A stretch of 64,000 nucleotides of DNA from Hyphomonas adhaerens MHS-3 (GCF_000685235.1 NZ_ARYH01000001.1:744001-808000); one strand, 5' to 3'. Shown: positions 53,429 to 62,461, counted from the stretch's first letter. Numbers and translations are program-made. The notes: generated by a model from the letters alone, not told the origin.

Positions 53429-54814
53429 TTAGGCGCCCACACCCACAAGGGCTTTCGAGAAGGCCTCTGCACTGAACGGGCGGAGGTCTTCTGCTTTTTC
53501 GCCGATACCAATGAAGTGGATCGGCAAATCATAGGCCTCGGCGATCGCGACCAGCACGCCGCCCTTTGCCGTCCCATCCATCTTGGTCATGACAAGGCCC
53601 GTCACGCCGGCCGTATTGCGGAAGGCTTCCACCTGGCTGAGCGCGTTCTGGCCAACGGTGGCATCCAGCACCAGGATCACATCGTGCGGCGCGGTCGGGT
53701 CGAGCTTCTTGATGACACGGACGACTTTTTCCAGTTCGGCCATCAGCTCTGCCTTGTTCTGCAGGCGTCCGGCCGTGTCGATCAGGACGAGATCCAGATC
53801 CTCCGCCTTCGCTTTTTCGATGGCTTCATAGACAAGCCCCGCCGCGTCGGCGCCGGTCGGCTTCGACATGACGGGGATGCCCGCGCGGTCGCCCCAGACG
53901 GTCAATTGTTCGATGGCCGCCGCGCGGAACGTGTCGCCCGCCACCAGCAGGGCTTTGGCCCCCTGCTCTTTCAGTTTCGAGGCGATCTTGCCGATCGTCG
54001 TTGTCTTGCCGGATCCGTTGACGCCCACGAACAAGACGATGCGCGGGCTGGTGCCATCGGAAAAATCGACGATTTTCTCACGCGGTTTCAGGACGTCTGA
54101 AATCTCGCTGGCGAGGGCGAGGCGGATCTCCTCCTCGCCGATCTCCTTGTCAAAACGTTCTTTCGACAGATTGGTCGCAACCCGCGCGGCCACTTTCGCG
54201 CCGAGATCTGACGCGATCAGCAGGTCTTCAAGTTCCTCCAGCGTATCGTCATCCAGCTTGCGCCGGCCCAGCGCGGCAAGACCTTCAGTCAGGCGGGAAG
54301 ACGAACGCGACAAGCCCTGCCCAAGTTTTGCGACAAAGCCCGGATTGTTCGCCTCGGCCTCCATCGCCGCACGGGCTGCGGCCTCGGCTTCGGCGCGCAG
54401 GCGCTCGGCCTCGCGCCGGTCGGCCAGAAGTTTCAGTTCCGCTTCGGCCTTGGCCTGTTGGGCGGCGCGTTCCTCGCGCGCCTTGCGGGCCAGTTCGGCT
54501 TCTTCGGCGAGGCGTGCGGCTTCTTCGGCATCTGCAGCCGCTGCAGCCTCTTCGGCGCGGCGGGCCTCTTCTTCCAGCCGCTTTGCCTCGGCGGCGGCCT
54601 CTTCGGCTTCGCGCGCCTGACGCTCTTCCCAGGCCTTGTTGGCCTCGGCAACGATCCGCTCGATTTCTTCCTTTTCGGCAGCCGCCTTGGCGGCCTCGGC
54701 TTCGGCCGCCTCTTTCGCGGCGAGGCCTTCTGCCGACAGCTCCGGCGAGGCCATCTCTGCGCCGGCCGTCTTCATTTCCTCTTTTTTCTTTTTCTTCCCG
54801 AACCAGAGGATCAT
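53429..54814 (-). CDS. ftsY: Signal recognition particle receptor FtsY
   Basis: 461-residue SRP receptor GTPase. Residues about 1-157 form an extra, highly charged Ala/Glu/Lys-rich A domain with coiled-coil character after MILWFGKKKKKEE. The NG domain follows: GVNGSGKTTT (264-273), DTFRAAA (294-300), DTAGR (346-350) and TKMDGTAKGG (410-419). It works with Ffh/SRP in co-translational membrane targeting. It is coupled to mtaB by a 4-base overlap (ATGA); the two read leftward. Confidence 0.96.
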   Translation of the reverse strand: MILWFGKKKKKEEMKTAGAEMASPELSAEGLAAKEAAEAEAAKAAAEKEEIERIVAEANKAWEERQAREAEEAAAEAKRLEEEARRAEEAAAAADAEEAARLAEEAELARKAREERAAQQAKAEAELKLLADRREAERLRAEAEAAARAAMEAEANNPGFVAKLGQGLSRSSSRLTEGLAALGRRKLDDDTLEELEDLLIASDLGAKVAARVATNLSKERFDKEIGEEEIRLALASEISDVLKPREKIVDFSDGTSPRIVLFVGVNGSGKTTTIGKIASKLKEQGAKALLVAGDTFRAAAIEQLTVWGDRAGIPVMSKPTGADAAGLVYEAIEKAKAEDLDLVLIDTAGRLQNKAELMAELEKVVRVIKKLDPTAPHDVILVLDATVGQNALSQVEAFRNTAGVTGLVMTKMDGTAKGGVLVAIAEAYDLPIHFIGIGEKAEDLRPFSAEAFSKALVGVGA

Positions 54815-56088
54815 GCGTCTATTTCTCCGATCAGCTGCCTGCCGTCATGCCCGGTTATATGGGCCCGCACGGGCCGTCCAGCTTGGCCGGGGTCGCGCGA
54901 CAGTTTTACGGGGGTGAAGTCAGGCAGGCGGGCAGATGTGCCGCGCTCCACCAAAGCGTCCCGTATGCCCCCAATATGGCGCGAAAAGTGGGTTTTGAGC
55001 GCGTTTTCGCCCGTTTCCCGCAGGCGTGCGGCCCGTTCCTTGATGAGCGCTTTGTCCAGCTGAGGCATCCGCGCCGCCGGGGTTCCAGGCCGCGGGCTGT
55101 AGGGAAACACATGCAGGAAGGCGAGGCCGCATTCGTCCACAAGACGGACTGAGTTCTCGAAATGCACCTCAGTCTCGGTTGGAAACCCAGCGATGATGTC
55201 GGCGCCGAGTGCAATATCGGGACGCAGGGTGCGCAATTTCTCAGCCAGCGCTATCGCGTCATCCCTCGAATGGCGGCGCTTCATCCGTTTCAGGATCAGA
55301 TTGTCGCCGTGCTGCAGTGACAAATGCATGAAGGGGGCAAGGCGCGGCTCGCCCATCGCCTCGAACAGGGCATCGTCGATCTCGATGGCATCGATGGAGG
55401 AAATGCGCAGCTGTTTCAGGTCCGGCACCAGTTTCAGGATGCGCTGGACAAGATTGCCGAGCTGCGGCGTGCCCGGAAGGTCTGCGCCCCAGCTGGTCAG
55501 GTCCACGCCCGTCAGCACAACTTCATAATGCCCCGTCTCCACGAGGCGGCGCACCTGCTCCACCACCTCACCCGCCGGCACCGACCGGGAGTTGCCGCGG
55601 CCATAGGGGATGATGCAGAAAGTGCAGCGGTGATCGCAGCCATTCTGGACCTGAACATAGGCCCGCGCGCGCCCGTCCATACCGTCGATCAGGTGGGCGG
55701 CGGTCTCCTTGACCGACATGATGTCGTTGACGCGGACCTTTTCGTACCCGCCCAGCAAGTCTGCCGGCTTCCAGGTCTCGGCCTTCATCTTCTCATGATT
55801 GCCGATGACGCGGGTGACTTCCGGCATCTCGGCAAACATGCCGGGGTCAATCTGCGCCGCGCAGCCTGTCACCAGAATGGGCGCGCCCGGATGGTCCTTT
55901 GCCGCGCGGCGGATGGCTTGGCGGGCAGAGCGCACCGCCTCCCCCGTCACCGCGCAAGTGTTCACGATCACCGCATCGGACAGGCCTGCACCGGCCGCAT
56001 GGCCGCGCATCACCTCGGATTCATACGAATTGAGGCGGCATCCGAGCGTAATCAGCGTCGGGCTGGAAGGGGGGTCGGGCTTCGTCAT
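54811..56088 (-). CDS. mtaB: tRNA t6A37 methylthiotransferase MtaB
   Basis: 425-residue radical-SAM methylthiotransferase (YqeV type) acting on t6A37 in tRNA. Auxiliary-cluster cysteines C17, C45 and C76 are in the UPF0004 domain; the radical-SAM motif NGCDHRCTFC gives C151, C155 and C158. TRAM is at the C terminus. The ATG at 56088 is favoured over 56127 because conserved sequence starts immediately after it. In relatives dapF, mtaB and ftsY are contiguous; here a GNAT gene on the other strand lies between mtaB and dapF. Confidence 0.94.
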   Translation of the reverse strand: MTKPDPPSSPTLITLGCRLNSYESEVMRGHAAGAGLSDAVIVNTCAVTGEAVRSARQAIRRAAKDHPGAPILVTGCAAQIDPGMFAEMPEVTRVIGNHEKMKAETWKPADLLGGYEKVRVNDIMSVKETAAHLIDGMDGRARAYVQVQNGCDHRCTFCIIPYGRGNSRSVPAGEVVEQVRRLVETGHYEVVLTGVDLTSWGADLPGTPQLGNLVQRILKLVPDLKQLRISSIDAIEIDDALFEAMGEPRLAPFMHLSLQHGDNLILKRMKRRHSRDDAIALAEKLRTLRPDIALGADIIAGFPTETEVHFENSVRLVDECGLAFLHVFPYSPRPGTPAARMPQLDKALIKERAARLRETGENALKTHFSRHIGGIRDALVERGTSARLPDFTPVKLSRDPGQAGRPVRAHITGHDGRQLIGEIDA

Positions 56089-56213
56089 GTCGATATCGTC
56101 CAGCGCACATCGCGCCGGAACGGGCACGAATCAAGGTCTTCCACCAGTCAGAGGGCGCGAGCCGCACAAAATGAGGCTACAGTCTCGTCAGATCATACGG
56201 GGTAAATACAACG

Positions 56214-56660
56214 ATGTTGCGGGAAGCCTCCGTTTCAGATGCACCGGCGATTGCGAGGCTTCACACAGTCTCACGCGAAGCGGCCATGCCGTGGCTGCCC
56301 GTTGTCCATTCGCCGGAAGACGTCCTCGAATTCTTTCGCGACCAGGTCTTGCCCAGCCAGACGGTCATCGTCGCCGACACATTGGGCCATGTGACCGGGT
56401 TCGCCGCGTATACGGGGGGCTGGTTGAACCATCTTTATGTCGGCCCGGACGCCTGGCGAAGCGGTCTCGGCTCGCAATTGCTGCGCCGGGTCCAGGCGGC
56501 TTCCAGCCTGCTGCAACTCTGGACATTCCAGCGCAACAGCAACGCCCGCGCCTTCTATGCCCGGTTCGGGTTCGAGGAAGTCGAATTCACGGATGGACAG
56601 CGGAACGAGGAGAAAACGCCTGATGTGCGGATGATCTGGCGCCGGACGGAAGACCTTTAG
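56214..56660 (+). CDS. GNAT family N-acetyltransferase
   Basis: 148-residue acetyltransferase: LREASVSDAPAIARLH at the start, then the acetyl-CoA binding block LYVGPDAWRSGLGSQLLRRV (77-96) and RARAFYARFGFEE-like NARAFYARFGFEEVEF. The acceptor is unknown. It is convergent with dapF and their stop codons overlap; it interrupts the dapF-mtaB-ftsY arrangement seen in other alphaproteobacteria. Confidence 0.9.
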   Translation: MLREASVSDAPAIARLHTVSREAAMPWLPVVHSPEDVLEFFRDQVLPSQTVIVADTLGHVTGFAAYTGGWLNHLYVGPDAWRSGLGSQLLRRVQAASSLLQLWTFQRNSNARAFYARFGFEEVEFTDGQRNEEKTPDVRMIWRRTEDL

Positions 56661-57466
56661 ATCTCTGTCTCGAATTCCAGTTCGACCGGGCCGGTCATGT
56701 AGACGCGGTCGTCGCTTTCGCGCCAGTCGACCAGCAACTCGCCGCCGTCGAGGATCAGCGTCGCCTTGCGCTCGGTGAGCTTTGCCCGCGCCGCACAGAC
56801 CAGCGCCGCGCAAGCGCCCGTTCCGCAGGCTTTCGTCAGCCCGGCCCCGCGCTCCCATACCCGGAGGCGGATCGTGTTGCGGTCGATGACCTGCGCAAAT
56901 CCGACATTCGTGCCTTCCGGAAACAGCGGATGCCACTCCACCAGCGGGCCAAGCGCCGGAATGTCATAGGCGTCGACATCGGACACGAAGAACACCGCGT
57001 GCGGATTGCCCATGGACACAACTGCCGGGCGCGACAGGATCGGGTTGTCCATCGGGCCGATTTTCACGTCGACCCCGCGCACATCCATCTTTTCCGCCAG
57101 CGGAATGTCTTCCCAGCCCATCAGGGGCGAGCCCATGTCCACCGTGATCAGGCCATCCTCAGCACGGAAGGCGCGCAGCATGTCGGCCTCGGTCTGAATC
57201 GTGATGCCGTCCTTGCCGGTCTCGTCCAGCAGCAGGCGGCCCACGCAGCGGCTGGCATTGCCACACGCGGACACTTCCCCGCCATCCCGGTTCCAGATAC
57301 GCATGAACACATCGCGGGCCGCATCGCGTTCCAGCGCGATGACCTGGTCGGCGTTCATTTCCTCGGCCAGCTGGCGCACCTGGTCCTCCGTCGGGGAGAA
57401 CGGCACCGACCGGGCGTCAAAAATGGCAAACGCATTGCCCGCCCCGTTCATCTTCCAGATTTTCAT
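56657..57466 (-). CDS. dapF: Diaminopimelate epimerase DapF
   Basis: 269-residue enzyme converting LL- to meso-diaminopimelate for lysine and peptidoglycan synthesis. It starts KIWKMNGAGNAFAIFD; the two catalytic cysteines are C68 (ACGNASR) and C214 (KACGTGACA). Length is standard. It is followed leftward by a convergent GNAT gene overlapping by 4 bases at the stop codons. Confidence 0.96.
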   Translation of the reverse strand: MKIWKMNGAGNAFAIFDARSVPFSPTEDQVRQLAEEMNADQVIALERDAARDVFMRIWNRDGGEVSACGNASRCVGRLLLDETGKDGITIQTEADMLRAFRAEDGLITVDMGSPLMGWEDIPLAEKMDVRGVDVKIGPMDNPILSRPAVVSMGNPHAVFFVSDVDAYDIPALGPLVEWHPLFPEGTNVGFAQVIDRNTIRLRVWERGAGLTKACGTGACAALVCAARAKLTERKATLILDGGELLVDWRESDDRVYMTGPVELEFETEI

Positions 57467-57517
57467 GCGCGTTTCCGGCTCCGGTGTTCAGGATTCTGCA
57501 TAGCGGGCTCTATTGCC

Positions 57518-57934
57518 CTATCGCGGCAGTCGCGTCGAGACGATCCATCCCGCAACCTGAATGCCCAGCGCCAGCAGGAGGATTGCCGGCATCAGGCGGA
57601 AAGACACCAGGAGGGCCGTCACCGCCGCGGCGATGCAGGCATAATCGACCAGATCGGACGACATCAGCCAGCCTTCGGGTGTGCGGGCGCGGCGTACGTC
57701 CAGCAGCGTTACGCTGCGCCAGACGCGGCCCATGTCCGGCGGGCCGAACACGTCCTGCAAGCGTTTGGGATCCCGGATACCGGTCATTTCGGCCAGATCG
57801 CCGACCTGCGCCTCACCCAGCGCGATGTTCCGCTTGCGGCCGGATGTGCCGATCAGGCTCACCAATGCCGAAAGGACCACCGCAAGCGCGATGGCCACCA
57901 GCGTAAATCCGTCAAAAGGGCCATACCCGCTCAT
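57518..57934 (-). CDS. Hypothetical protein with N- and C-terminal membrane segments
   Basis: 138-residue protein of unknown function. A hydrophobic segment at about 10-29 (FTLVAIALAVVLSALVSLI), a charged central region (about 33-90: RKRNIALGEAQVGDLAEMTG, then a WRSVTLLDVRRARTPEG stretch) and a C-terminal hydrophobic segment (about 98-132) suggest both ends in the membrane. I recognise no family. It lies 51 bases upstream of dapF on the same strand and 38 bases after the mesaconyl-CoA hydratase gene. Confidence 0.72.
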   Translation of the reverse strand: MSGYGPFDGFTLVAIALAVVLSALVSLIGTSGRKRNIALGEAQVGDLAEMTGIRDPKRLQDVFGPPDMGRVWRSVTLLDVRRARTPEGWLMSSDLVDYACIAAAVTALLVSFRLMPAILLLALGIQVAGWIVSTRLPR

Positions 57935-57972
57935 GGCACCTCATATAGGCGCGGGCACGGCCCTCTGGAAGG

Positions 57973-59031
57973 TCAGCGGCCGCTGAGCTTGGGAATGGAC
58001 GCCCAGTAGTCGAAGTCGAGCAACACGCCGTCGGCATATTTGCCGTCACCGGTCTTGTAGGCGAATGCCCCCGGATCCTGGTCCTTCACGGCCACAAGGC
58101 GCAGGCGCAGGGCCCCTGCCTTGTCCGACAGGTCCGCCTTGTCCAGCACTTCGCTCCACGCATAGATCGTGTCGCCGGCGAACAGCGGGCTTGCATGCGT
58201 GCCGCCATTGATGGCCAGCACCTGCCCTGCATTGGCGAGGCCGTTGAAGGCCAGCGAGCGGGCGATCGAAATCACCACGCCGCCATAGATCAGGCGCTTG
58301 CCGAAGCGGCTGGATTTCTGGCCATGCGCATCGAAATGCACCTTCGCGGTGTTCTGGTAGAGGCGTGTCGCGATCTGGTGCTCGGCCTCTTCCACCGTCA
58401 TGCCGTCGACATGGTTGATCTTCTCGCCGATCTCATAGTCTTCATACCCATAGGGCGACCCGGCGAGGGCAAAGTCCCAGTCCTCCATCGGGGCGAACCC
58501 TTCCAGCTCGCTGCCCGGCACGGCCTCCGGCAGGTCCGGAATGTGGGCGGGCGGCACAGCCGAATCCTCTTCCCACTTGTTCACCATCACCCAGCGCACG
58601 AAGGACATGACCTCGATGCCATTCTGGTTGAAGCCGCGTGTACGGACCCAGACGACGCCGGTGCGCTTGTTGGAGTTCTCTTTCATGCCGATGACTTCGG
58701 ACACGGTGTTCAGCGTATCGCCGGGCATGATCGGACGGCGGATCCGGCCGTCGGCGTAACCAAGATTGGCCACCGCGTTCAGCGAAATGTCCGGCACCGA
58801 TTTGCCGAAGACGACGTGGAAAGCATGGATCGGGTCGATGGCGAGGCCCGGCAAGCCGGCAGCCCGGGCAAATTCAGCCGAGGAATACTGGGCGTAACGG
58901 TTTCCGGTCAGCGCCCGGTAGAGCGCGATATCGCCCTCCGTCACGGTCTGGGGCGTGGCATGGACGAGCTCCATGCCGATCGAGAAGTCCTCGAAATAAT
59001 TGCCGGGATTGGATTTTGTCTGTGCGGTCAT
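57973..59031 (-). CDS. Mesaconyl-CoA hydratase (MaoC family, Mch/Mcd type)
   Basis: 352-residue double-hotdog MaoC-type hydratase. Sequence blocks SNPGNYFEDFSIG, EFARAAGLP, AFHVVFGKSVPDISLNAVANLGYADG, VVWVRTRGFNQNG and YEDYEIGEKINHVDGMTVEEAEHQ match the mesaconyl-CoA hydratase of the ethylmalonyl-CoA pathway known from Rhodobacter (about 343 residues). It would interconvert mesaconyl-CoA and beta-methylmalyl-CoA. GAGGCTGCC before the ATG at 59031 supports that start over 59067. A malyl-CoA lyase-like gene lies nearby at 59802-60689. Confidence 0.85.
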   Translation of the reverse strand: MTAQTKSNPGNYFEDFSIGMELVHATPQTVTEGDIALYRALTGNRYAQYSSAEFARAAGLPGLAIDPIHAFHVVFGKSVPDISLNAVANLGYADGRIRRPIMPGDTLNTVSEVIGMKENSNKRTGVVWVRTRGFNQNGIEVMSFVRWVMVNKWEEDSAVPPAHIPDLPEAVPGSELEGFAPMEDWDFALAGSPYGYEDYEIGEKINHVDGMTVEEAEHQIATRLYQNTAKVHFDAHGQKSSRFGKRLIYGGVVISIARSLAFNGLANAGQVLAINGGTHASPLFAGDTIYAWSEVLDKADLSDKAGALRLRLVAVKDQDPGAFAYKTGDGKYADGVLLDFDYWASIPKLSGR

Positions 59032-59074
59032 GGCAGCCTCGTTTCCGGGGCTGCCGCTGGAATGCAAATCTGCC

Positions 59075-59341
59075 TTAGACCTGCCAGCTGCTGCCCGTCA
59101 TCTGATCGGCGACTACCTGCACGCCGGTCCCGTGGGAAATCAAGGCCGGAGACGCCTGAAGCACCCAAACAAGTGAAATCGCCGCAGTCACCAGGCCGGT
59201 GAGCACGGCCTTGTCGGTCAGGCGGAGACGCAGCTGGTCCAGCACATGCCGCCCTGCGATCAAATAAGGCAGGCCGAAGAAACCGAAACCGGCAAAGACG
59301 AGGCACAGAGCCGCCAGGGCGAGAAGGACAGTCATCATCAT
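59075..59341 (-). CDS. Small hypothetical two-TM membrane protein
   Basis: 88-residue protein with hydrophobic segments at about 3-28 and 48-70 separated by a positively charged loop (RHVLDQLRLRLTDK). I do not recognise a family. It reads leftward between arsC and the mesaconyl-CoA hydratase gene (43-base gap). The start is ambiguous among three adjacent ATGs at the N terminus. Confidence 0.6.
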   Translation of the reverse strand: MMMTVLLALAALCLVFAGFGFFGLPYLIAGRHVLDQLRLRLTDKAVLTGLVTAAISLVWVLQASPALISHGTGVQVVADQMTGSSWQV

Positions 59342-59433
59342 GACGCCAGTCTCGCGCGGAGTGGCTTATATCCGGCAATCAGAATCGATGAAATTTGATC
59401 GAATCGCCCTGATTCAGGCCAAATTCGCAGTCA

Positions 59434-59781
59434 TCAGGCAAGTTTCAGCAGGTCTTCCGGCGGACGGCCCAGCACGGCCTTCTTGCCCTTGATGCCGATC
59501 GGACGCTGGATCAGCTTCGGATTCTCCGCCATGGCCTCGAAAATGGCCTCATCGCTGGAATTTGCGTCGATTCCGGCCGCCGGGGCGTCCTTGGCCCGCA
59601 TGAAGACGCGGGGGCTGACGCCGCCCATCTTTTTCGCGATGTCCTTCAGCTCCTCGACCGAAAGCCGTTCGGTGGCGTTCATGTATTTGCGGACGTCGGG
59701 CTCAATGCCGGCGTCTTTCAGCAGGTCCAGCCCCTTGCGCGATGTCGAACAGTTCGGGTTGTGCAGAATGGTGTAGCTCAT
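59434..59781 (-). CDS. ArsC family reductase (glutaredoxin-type arsenate reductase-like)
   Basis: 115-residue ArsC-fold protein: HNPNCSTSRKG with C11 as the active cysteine, then RKYMNATERLSVEELKDIAKKMG and a closing LIQRPIGIKGKKAVLGRPPEDLL. The standard ArsC active site has CxTSR and a distal triad of arginines; the PIGIKGKKAVLGRPP part matches the later arginine region. Many such proteins (YfgD/Spx-like) do not reduce arsenate. No ars operon surrounds it. Confidence 0.88.
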   Translation of the reverse strand: MSYTILHNPNCSTSRKGLDLLKDAGIEPDVRKYMNATERLSVEELKDIAKKMGGVSPRVFMRAKDAPAAGIDANSSDEAIFEAMAENPKLIQRPIGIKGKKAVLGRPPEDLLKLA

Positions 59782-59801
59782 CAGGTCCTCCCCTTCTCTG
59801 C

Positions 59802-60689
59802 TCAGGCCGTTTCGAAGGCGCGGATGGCCTCGTCCATGGCAACGGTGCGGCGGGCTTCGTCGAGGTGGAGCAGTTCGGTCATCTTGCCGTTGACCTTCAG
59901 GACACCCTTGCCAGCATTGGCAGGGTCTGCGAACGCCTCGATCACAGCCTTGGCCTGCTCCACGTCATTGTGGCTCGGCGCGAAGACACGGTTGGCCGTG
60001 TCCAGCTGCGACGGGTGGATCAGCGTCTTGCCGTCAAAGCCGAGATCGCGGCCCTGCTCGCATTCATTGATCAGGCCGTCCTCATCCTTGATGTCGTTGA
60101 ACACACCATCGATGGCCGTGATGCCATAGGCGCGGGCGGCAGTAACCGACAGCTGCAACGCCACCTGGAAGGCGATCCGGTCCGGCGTCATGCGGGCACG
60201 GTACTCCTTGGCAAGGTCGTTGGTACCCATAACGAAGGTGGTGAGGCGCGTCTCGGCGGCGGTGGCGGCGATCTCCTCGATATGAAGGATGGCCTTCGGC
60301 ATCTCGATCATGACCCACAGGCCGAAATCGGCCGGAGCCCCAGCCTCGGTCAGCGCCTTGTCGAGGACGTGAATATCAGCGGCAGATTCGACTTTCGGCG
60401 CCAAAACGGCCTTTGCGCCGCTGGAAACCGCCATTTTCAGGTCATCGGCGCCCCATTCGGTGCTGAGCCCGTTCATGCGGATGACAATCTCGCGGTAGCC
60501 ATAGCCGCCCTGTTTCACGGCGCTGAGGATGGCTTCGCGTGCAGTCAGTTTCGCGTCCGGTGCAACGGCATCTTCGAGATCCAGCAAAAGCGTGTCAGCC
60601 GGCAGGCCGCGGGCCTTTTCCAGGGCCCGTTCATTGGCGCCGGGCATATAGAGACAGGAGCGGCGCGGGCGGTGCGTCTGTGAAGCCAT
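59802..60689 (-). CDS. HpcH/HpaI aldolase family: malyl-CoA lyase/thioesterase-like (CitE type)
   Basis: 295-residue TIM-barrel protein. It opens RRSCLYMPGANERALEKARGL, with LLLDLEDAVAP (34-44), RMNGLSTEWG (71-80), a MIEMPKAIL block (E129) and FVMGTNDLAKEYR. These match CitE-like and malyl-CoA enzymes; the start resembles Mcl2 ((3S)-malyl-CoA thioesterase) more than the longer Mcl1 lyase. It lies 770 bases upstream of the mesaconyl-CoA hydratase gene on the same strand, so a role in ethylmalonyl-CoA metabolism is likely. The ATG at 60689 is chosen because the conserved start is there. Confidence 0.85.
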   Translation of the reverse strand: MASQTHRPRRSCLYMPGANERALEKARGLPADTLLLDLEDAVAPDAKLTAREAILSAVKQGGYGYREIVIRMNGLSTEWGADDLKMAVSSGAKAVLAPKVESAADIHVLDKALTEAGAPADFGLWVMIEMPKAILHIEEIAATAAETRLTTFVMGTNDLAKEYRARMTPDRIAFQVALQLSVTAARAYGITAIDGVFNDIKDEDGLINECEQGRDLGFDGKTLIHPSQLDTANRVFAPSHNDVEQAKAVIEAFADPANAGKGVLKVNGKMTELLHLDEARRTVAMDEAIRAFETA

Positions 60690-60819
60690 GGTCGTGCAAT
60701 CCCTTTTCAAGCGCGCGGACTATCGCCTTGCACTGCTGCGGGTGCAACTGCGGCAATTGCTTCAGGCCCGGAAAACCGGTTAGCTCGGTCATCGGTTCGG
60801 AAATCCCGGGAAGGCTTTC

Positions 60820-61341
60820 ATGGCCCGGCGCCTCACACTCCCCCTTCTGTTTGCGGCTACCGCGTTATCGCCTGCGGCGTTCGCGGAGACCGTCACGGCC
60901 AGCCAGCTGCGCGGCGAACTCGTGAAATACGGCGCCGAGGCTGTCGAGATTTCCTATGAGGACGGTCATCCCATGCTGACCGGCGACATGCTGGGCCAGG
61001 CCTTTGATGTCACCTTGAGCGACTGTGACGGCCCGCAGCCGGCCTGCCGGTCCATCCGCTACGTGTCCTGCCGCGAAATGGCGGACTTTTCCCGTATCGA
61101 AGCGCTTGAAATCGCGAACACGCACAATGCCGGTTTCAAGGACACCACCGCCTTTGCGGAGGAAAAGTGGTTCGGACAGGTCGTCTGCCTCCGCCTGCAG
61201 CAGGAATTCAGGGGCGAAATACAATTCGGCCAGCGCCAGGTCTTCGAATGGCAGATCGAACTGGAAGACTTCCTGCAGGAAATGGACGATGCCCGGGCAG
61301 CCAAACAGGCAGCCATCAGTCTCGACAACAGCGCGGATTAG
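60820..61341 (+). CDS. YbjN domain-containing exported protein
   Basis: 173-residue protein with a signal peptide (about 1-22, cut after AFA) and a domain resembling YbjN (VTASQLRGELVKYGAEAVEISYEDGH, then a SIRYVSCREMADF block and VFEWQIELEDF). The YbjN family is linked to stress and motility phenotypes in enterobacteria; here it is exported and of unknown role. It ends 16 bases before a serine hydrolase gene on the same strand. Confidence 0.75.
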   Translation: MARRLTLPLLFAATALSPAAFAETVTASQLRGELVKYGAEAVEISYEDGHPMLTGDMLGQAFDVTLSDCDGPQPACRSIRYVSCREMADFSRIEALEIANTHNAGFKDTTAFAEEKWFGQVVCLRLQQEFRGEIQFGQRQVFEWQIELEDFLQEMDDARAAKQAAISLDNSAD

Positions 61342-61357
61342 GCCGTATGGCCGGGGC

Positions 61358-62461
61358 ATGACCGATTTTCCGATTTCCGGCTTCACCGCCGCTGGCCTCG
61401 AAAACGTGCGAAATGTCTTCGAGGCGAACTTCAAGGACATGGACGAGCTGGGCGCCGGGTTTGCCGTGTATCACCGCGGCGAACTGATCGCCTCGCTGCT
61501 CGGCGGCTGGGCCGACCGGCAGAAAACGACGCCCTGGAGCGCTGACACGCTGGTGCCGATTTATTCGACGACCAAGGGCATCGCTGCCTTCGTGCTCGCC
61601 TCCCTCGTCGACACGCTGCCGGACGGTTACGAAACCCCGGTCGCCGCTGTCTGGCCGGAATTTGCCGCCAATGGGAAAGACGCCGTCACGATCGGACAGG
61701 CGCTGAGCCATCAGGCGGGCCTGCCCGGCTTTCCGGAAGAGATCGACCCCGAAATCTGGCTGGACCCGCCAGCCTGCGCCGCCGCCATTGCCGAGCTGGC
61801 GCCGATGTGGCCACCCGGCACCGCGCATGGCTACCACCCCCTGACCTGGGGCTATATTGCAGGCGAGATTGCCCGCCGGATCAGCGGCGAGACTCTCGGC
61901 ACGACGCTGAAGTCGATGTTCGCAGATGTGGATTTCCATATCGGCCTGCCTGCCAGCGAACATGACCGCTGCGCAGATATCAAACGCCCAAGCGCGCTTG
62001 CCGACCTTGGCGAGCTGAATGACTACCGGAAGGCCGCCTTCGTCTACAAATGGTCTGCCCCCAACCGGGGCGGCGCCATCTGGCGCGAAATCGAAATCCC
62101 CTCCGCCAACGGCCATGGCACCGCAGAAAGCGTCGGCGCGATTTACCATCACTATGCCCGCAGCGGCGGCGGCAAGCTGCGCTCCGGTATCTTCGAAGAC
62201 CTGATCCGTCCCCGGACACACGGACCCGATCTTGTCCTGCCGCTGGAGACCAGCTTCGGCGCCGGCATCATGCTGAACACGCATGGCCTGTTCGGCCCGA
62301 ACCCGGCAACGCTGGGCCATTCCGGCTGGGGCGGCTCCATGGCCGTGTCCGATCCGGATGCGGAATTGACCTGCGCCTATGTCATGAACCGGCAGTCGAA
62401 CGTGCTGGTCGGCGATCCGCGCGCCGTCCGTCTCGTCGAAGCCGTTTACGCCGCGCTCTGA
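61358..62461 (+). CDS. Serine hydrolase of the beta-lactamase/EstB family
   Basis: 367-residue class C beta-lactamase-like hydrolase. The SxxK motif is STTK (S70-K73, IYSTTKGIAAF) and a tyrosine stretch (GYHPLTWGYI) provides the second motif. The C-terminal HSGWGGSMAVSDP block holds the third, KTG-like region as H-S-G. There is no signal peptide, so it is cytoplasmic, as for many EstB-type esterases. The start at 61358 lacks a strong ribosome site. lysE follows after 1 base. Confidence 0.88.
   Translation: MTDFPISGFTAAGLENVRNVFEANFKDMDELGAGFAVYHRGELIASLLGGWADRQKTTPWSADTLVPIYSTTKGIAAFVLASLVDTLPDGYETPVAAVWPEFAANGKDAVTIGQALSHQAGLPGFPEEIDPEIWLDPPACAAAIAELAPMWPPGTAHGYHPLTWGYIAGEIARRISGETLGTTLKSMFADVDFHIGLPASEHDRCADIKRPSALADLGELNDYRKAAFVYKWSAPNRGGAIWREIEIPSANGHGTAESVGAIYHHYARSGGGKLRSGIFEDLIRPRTHGPDLVLPLETSFGAGIMLNTHGLFGPNPATLGHSGWGGSMAVSDPDAELTCAYVMNRQSNVLVGDPRAVRLVEAVYAAL

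Noticed and set aside
59434-59781. An arsenic resistance operon
   Set aside because: Only an ArsC-fold gene is present, with no arsR, arsB or acr3 neighbours.
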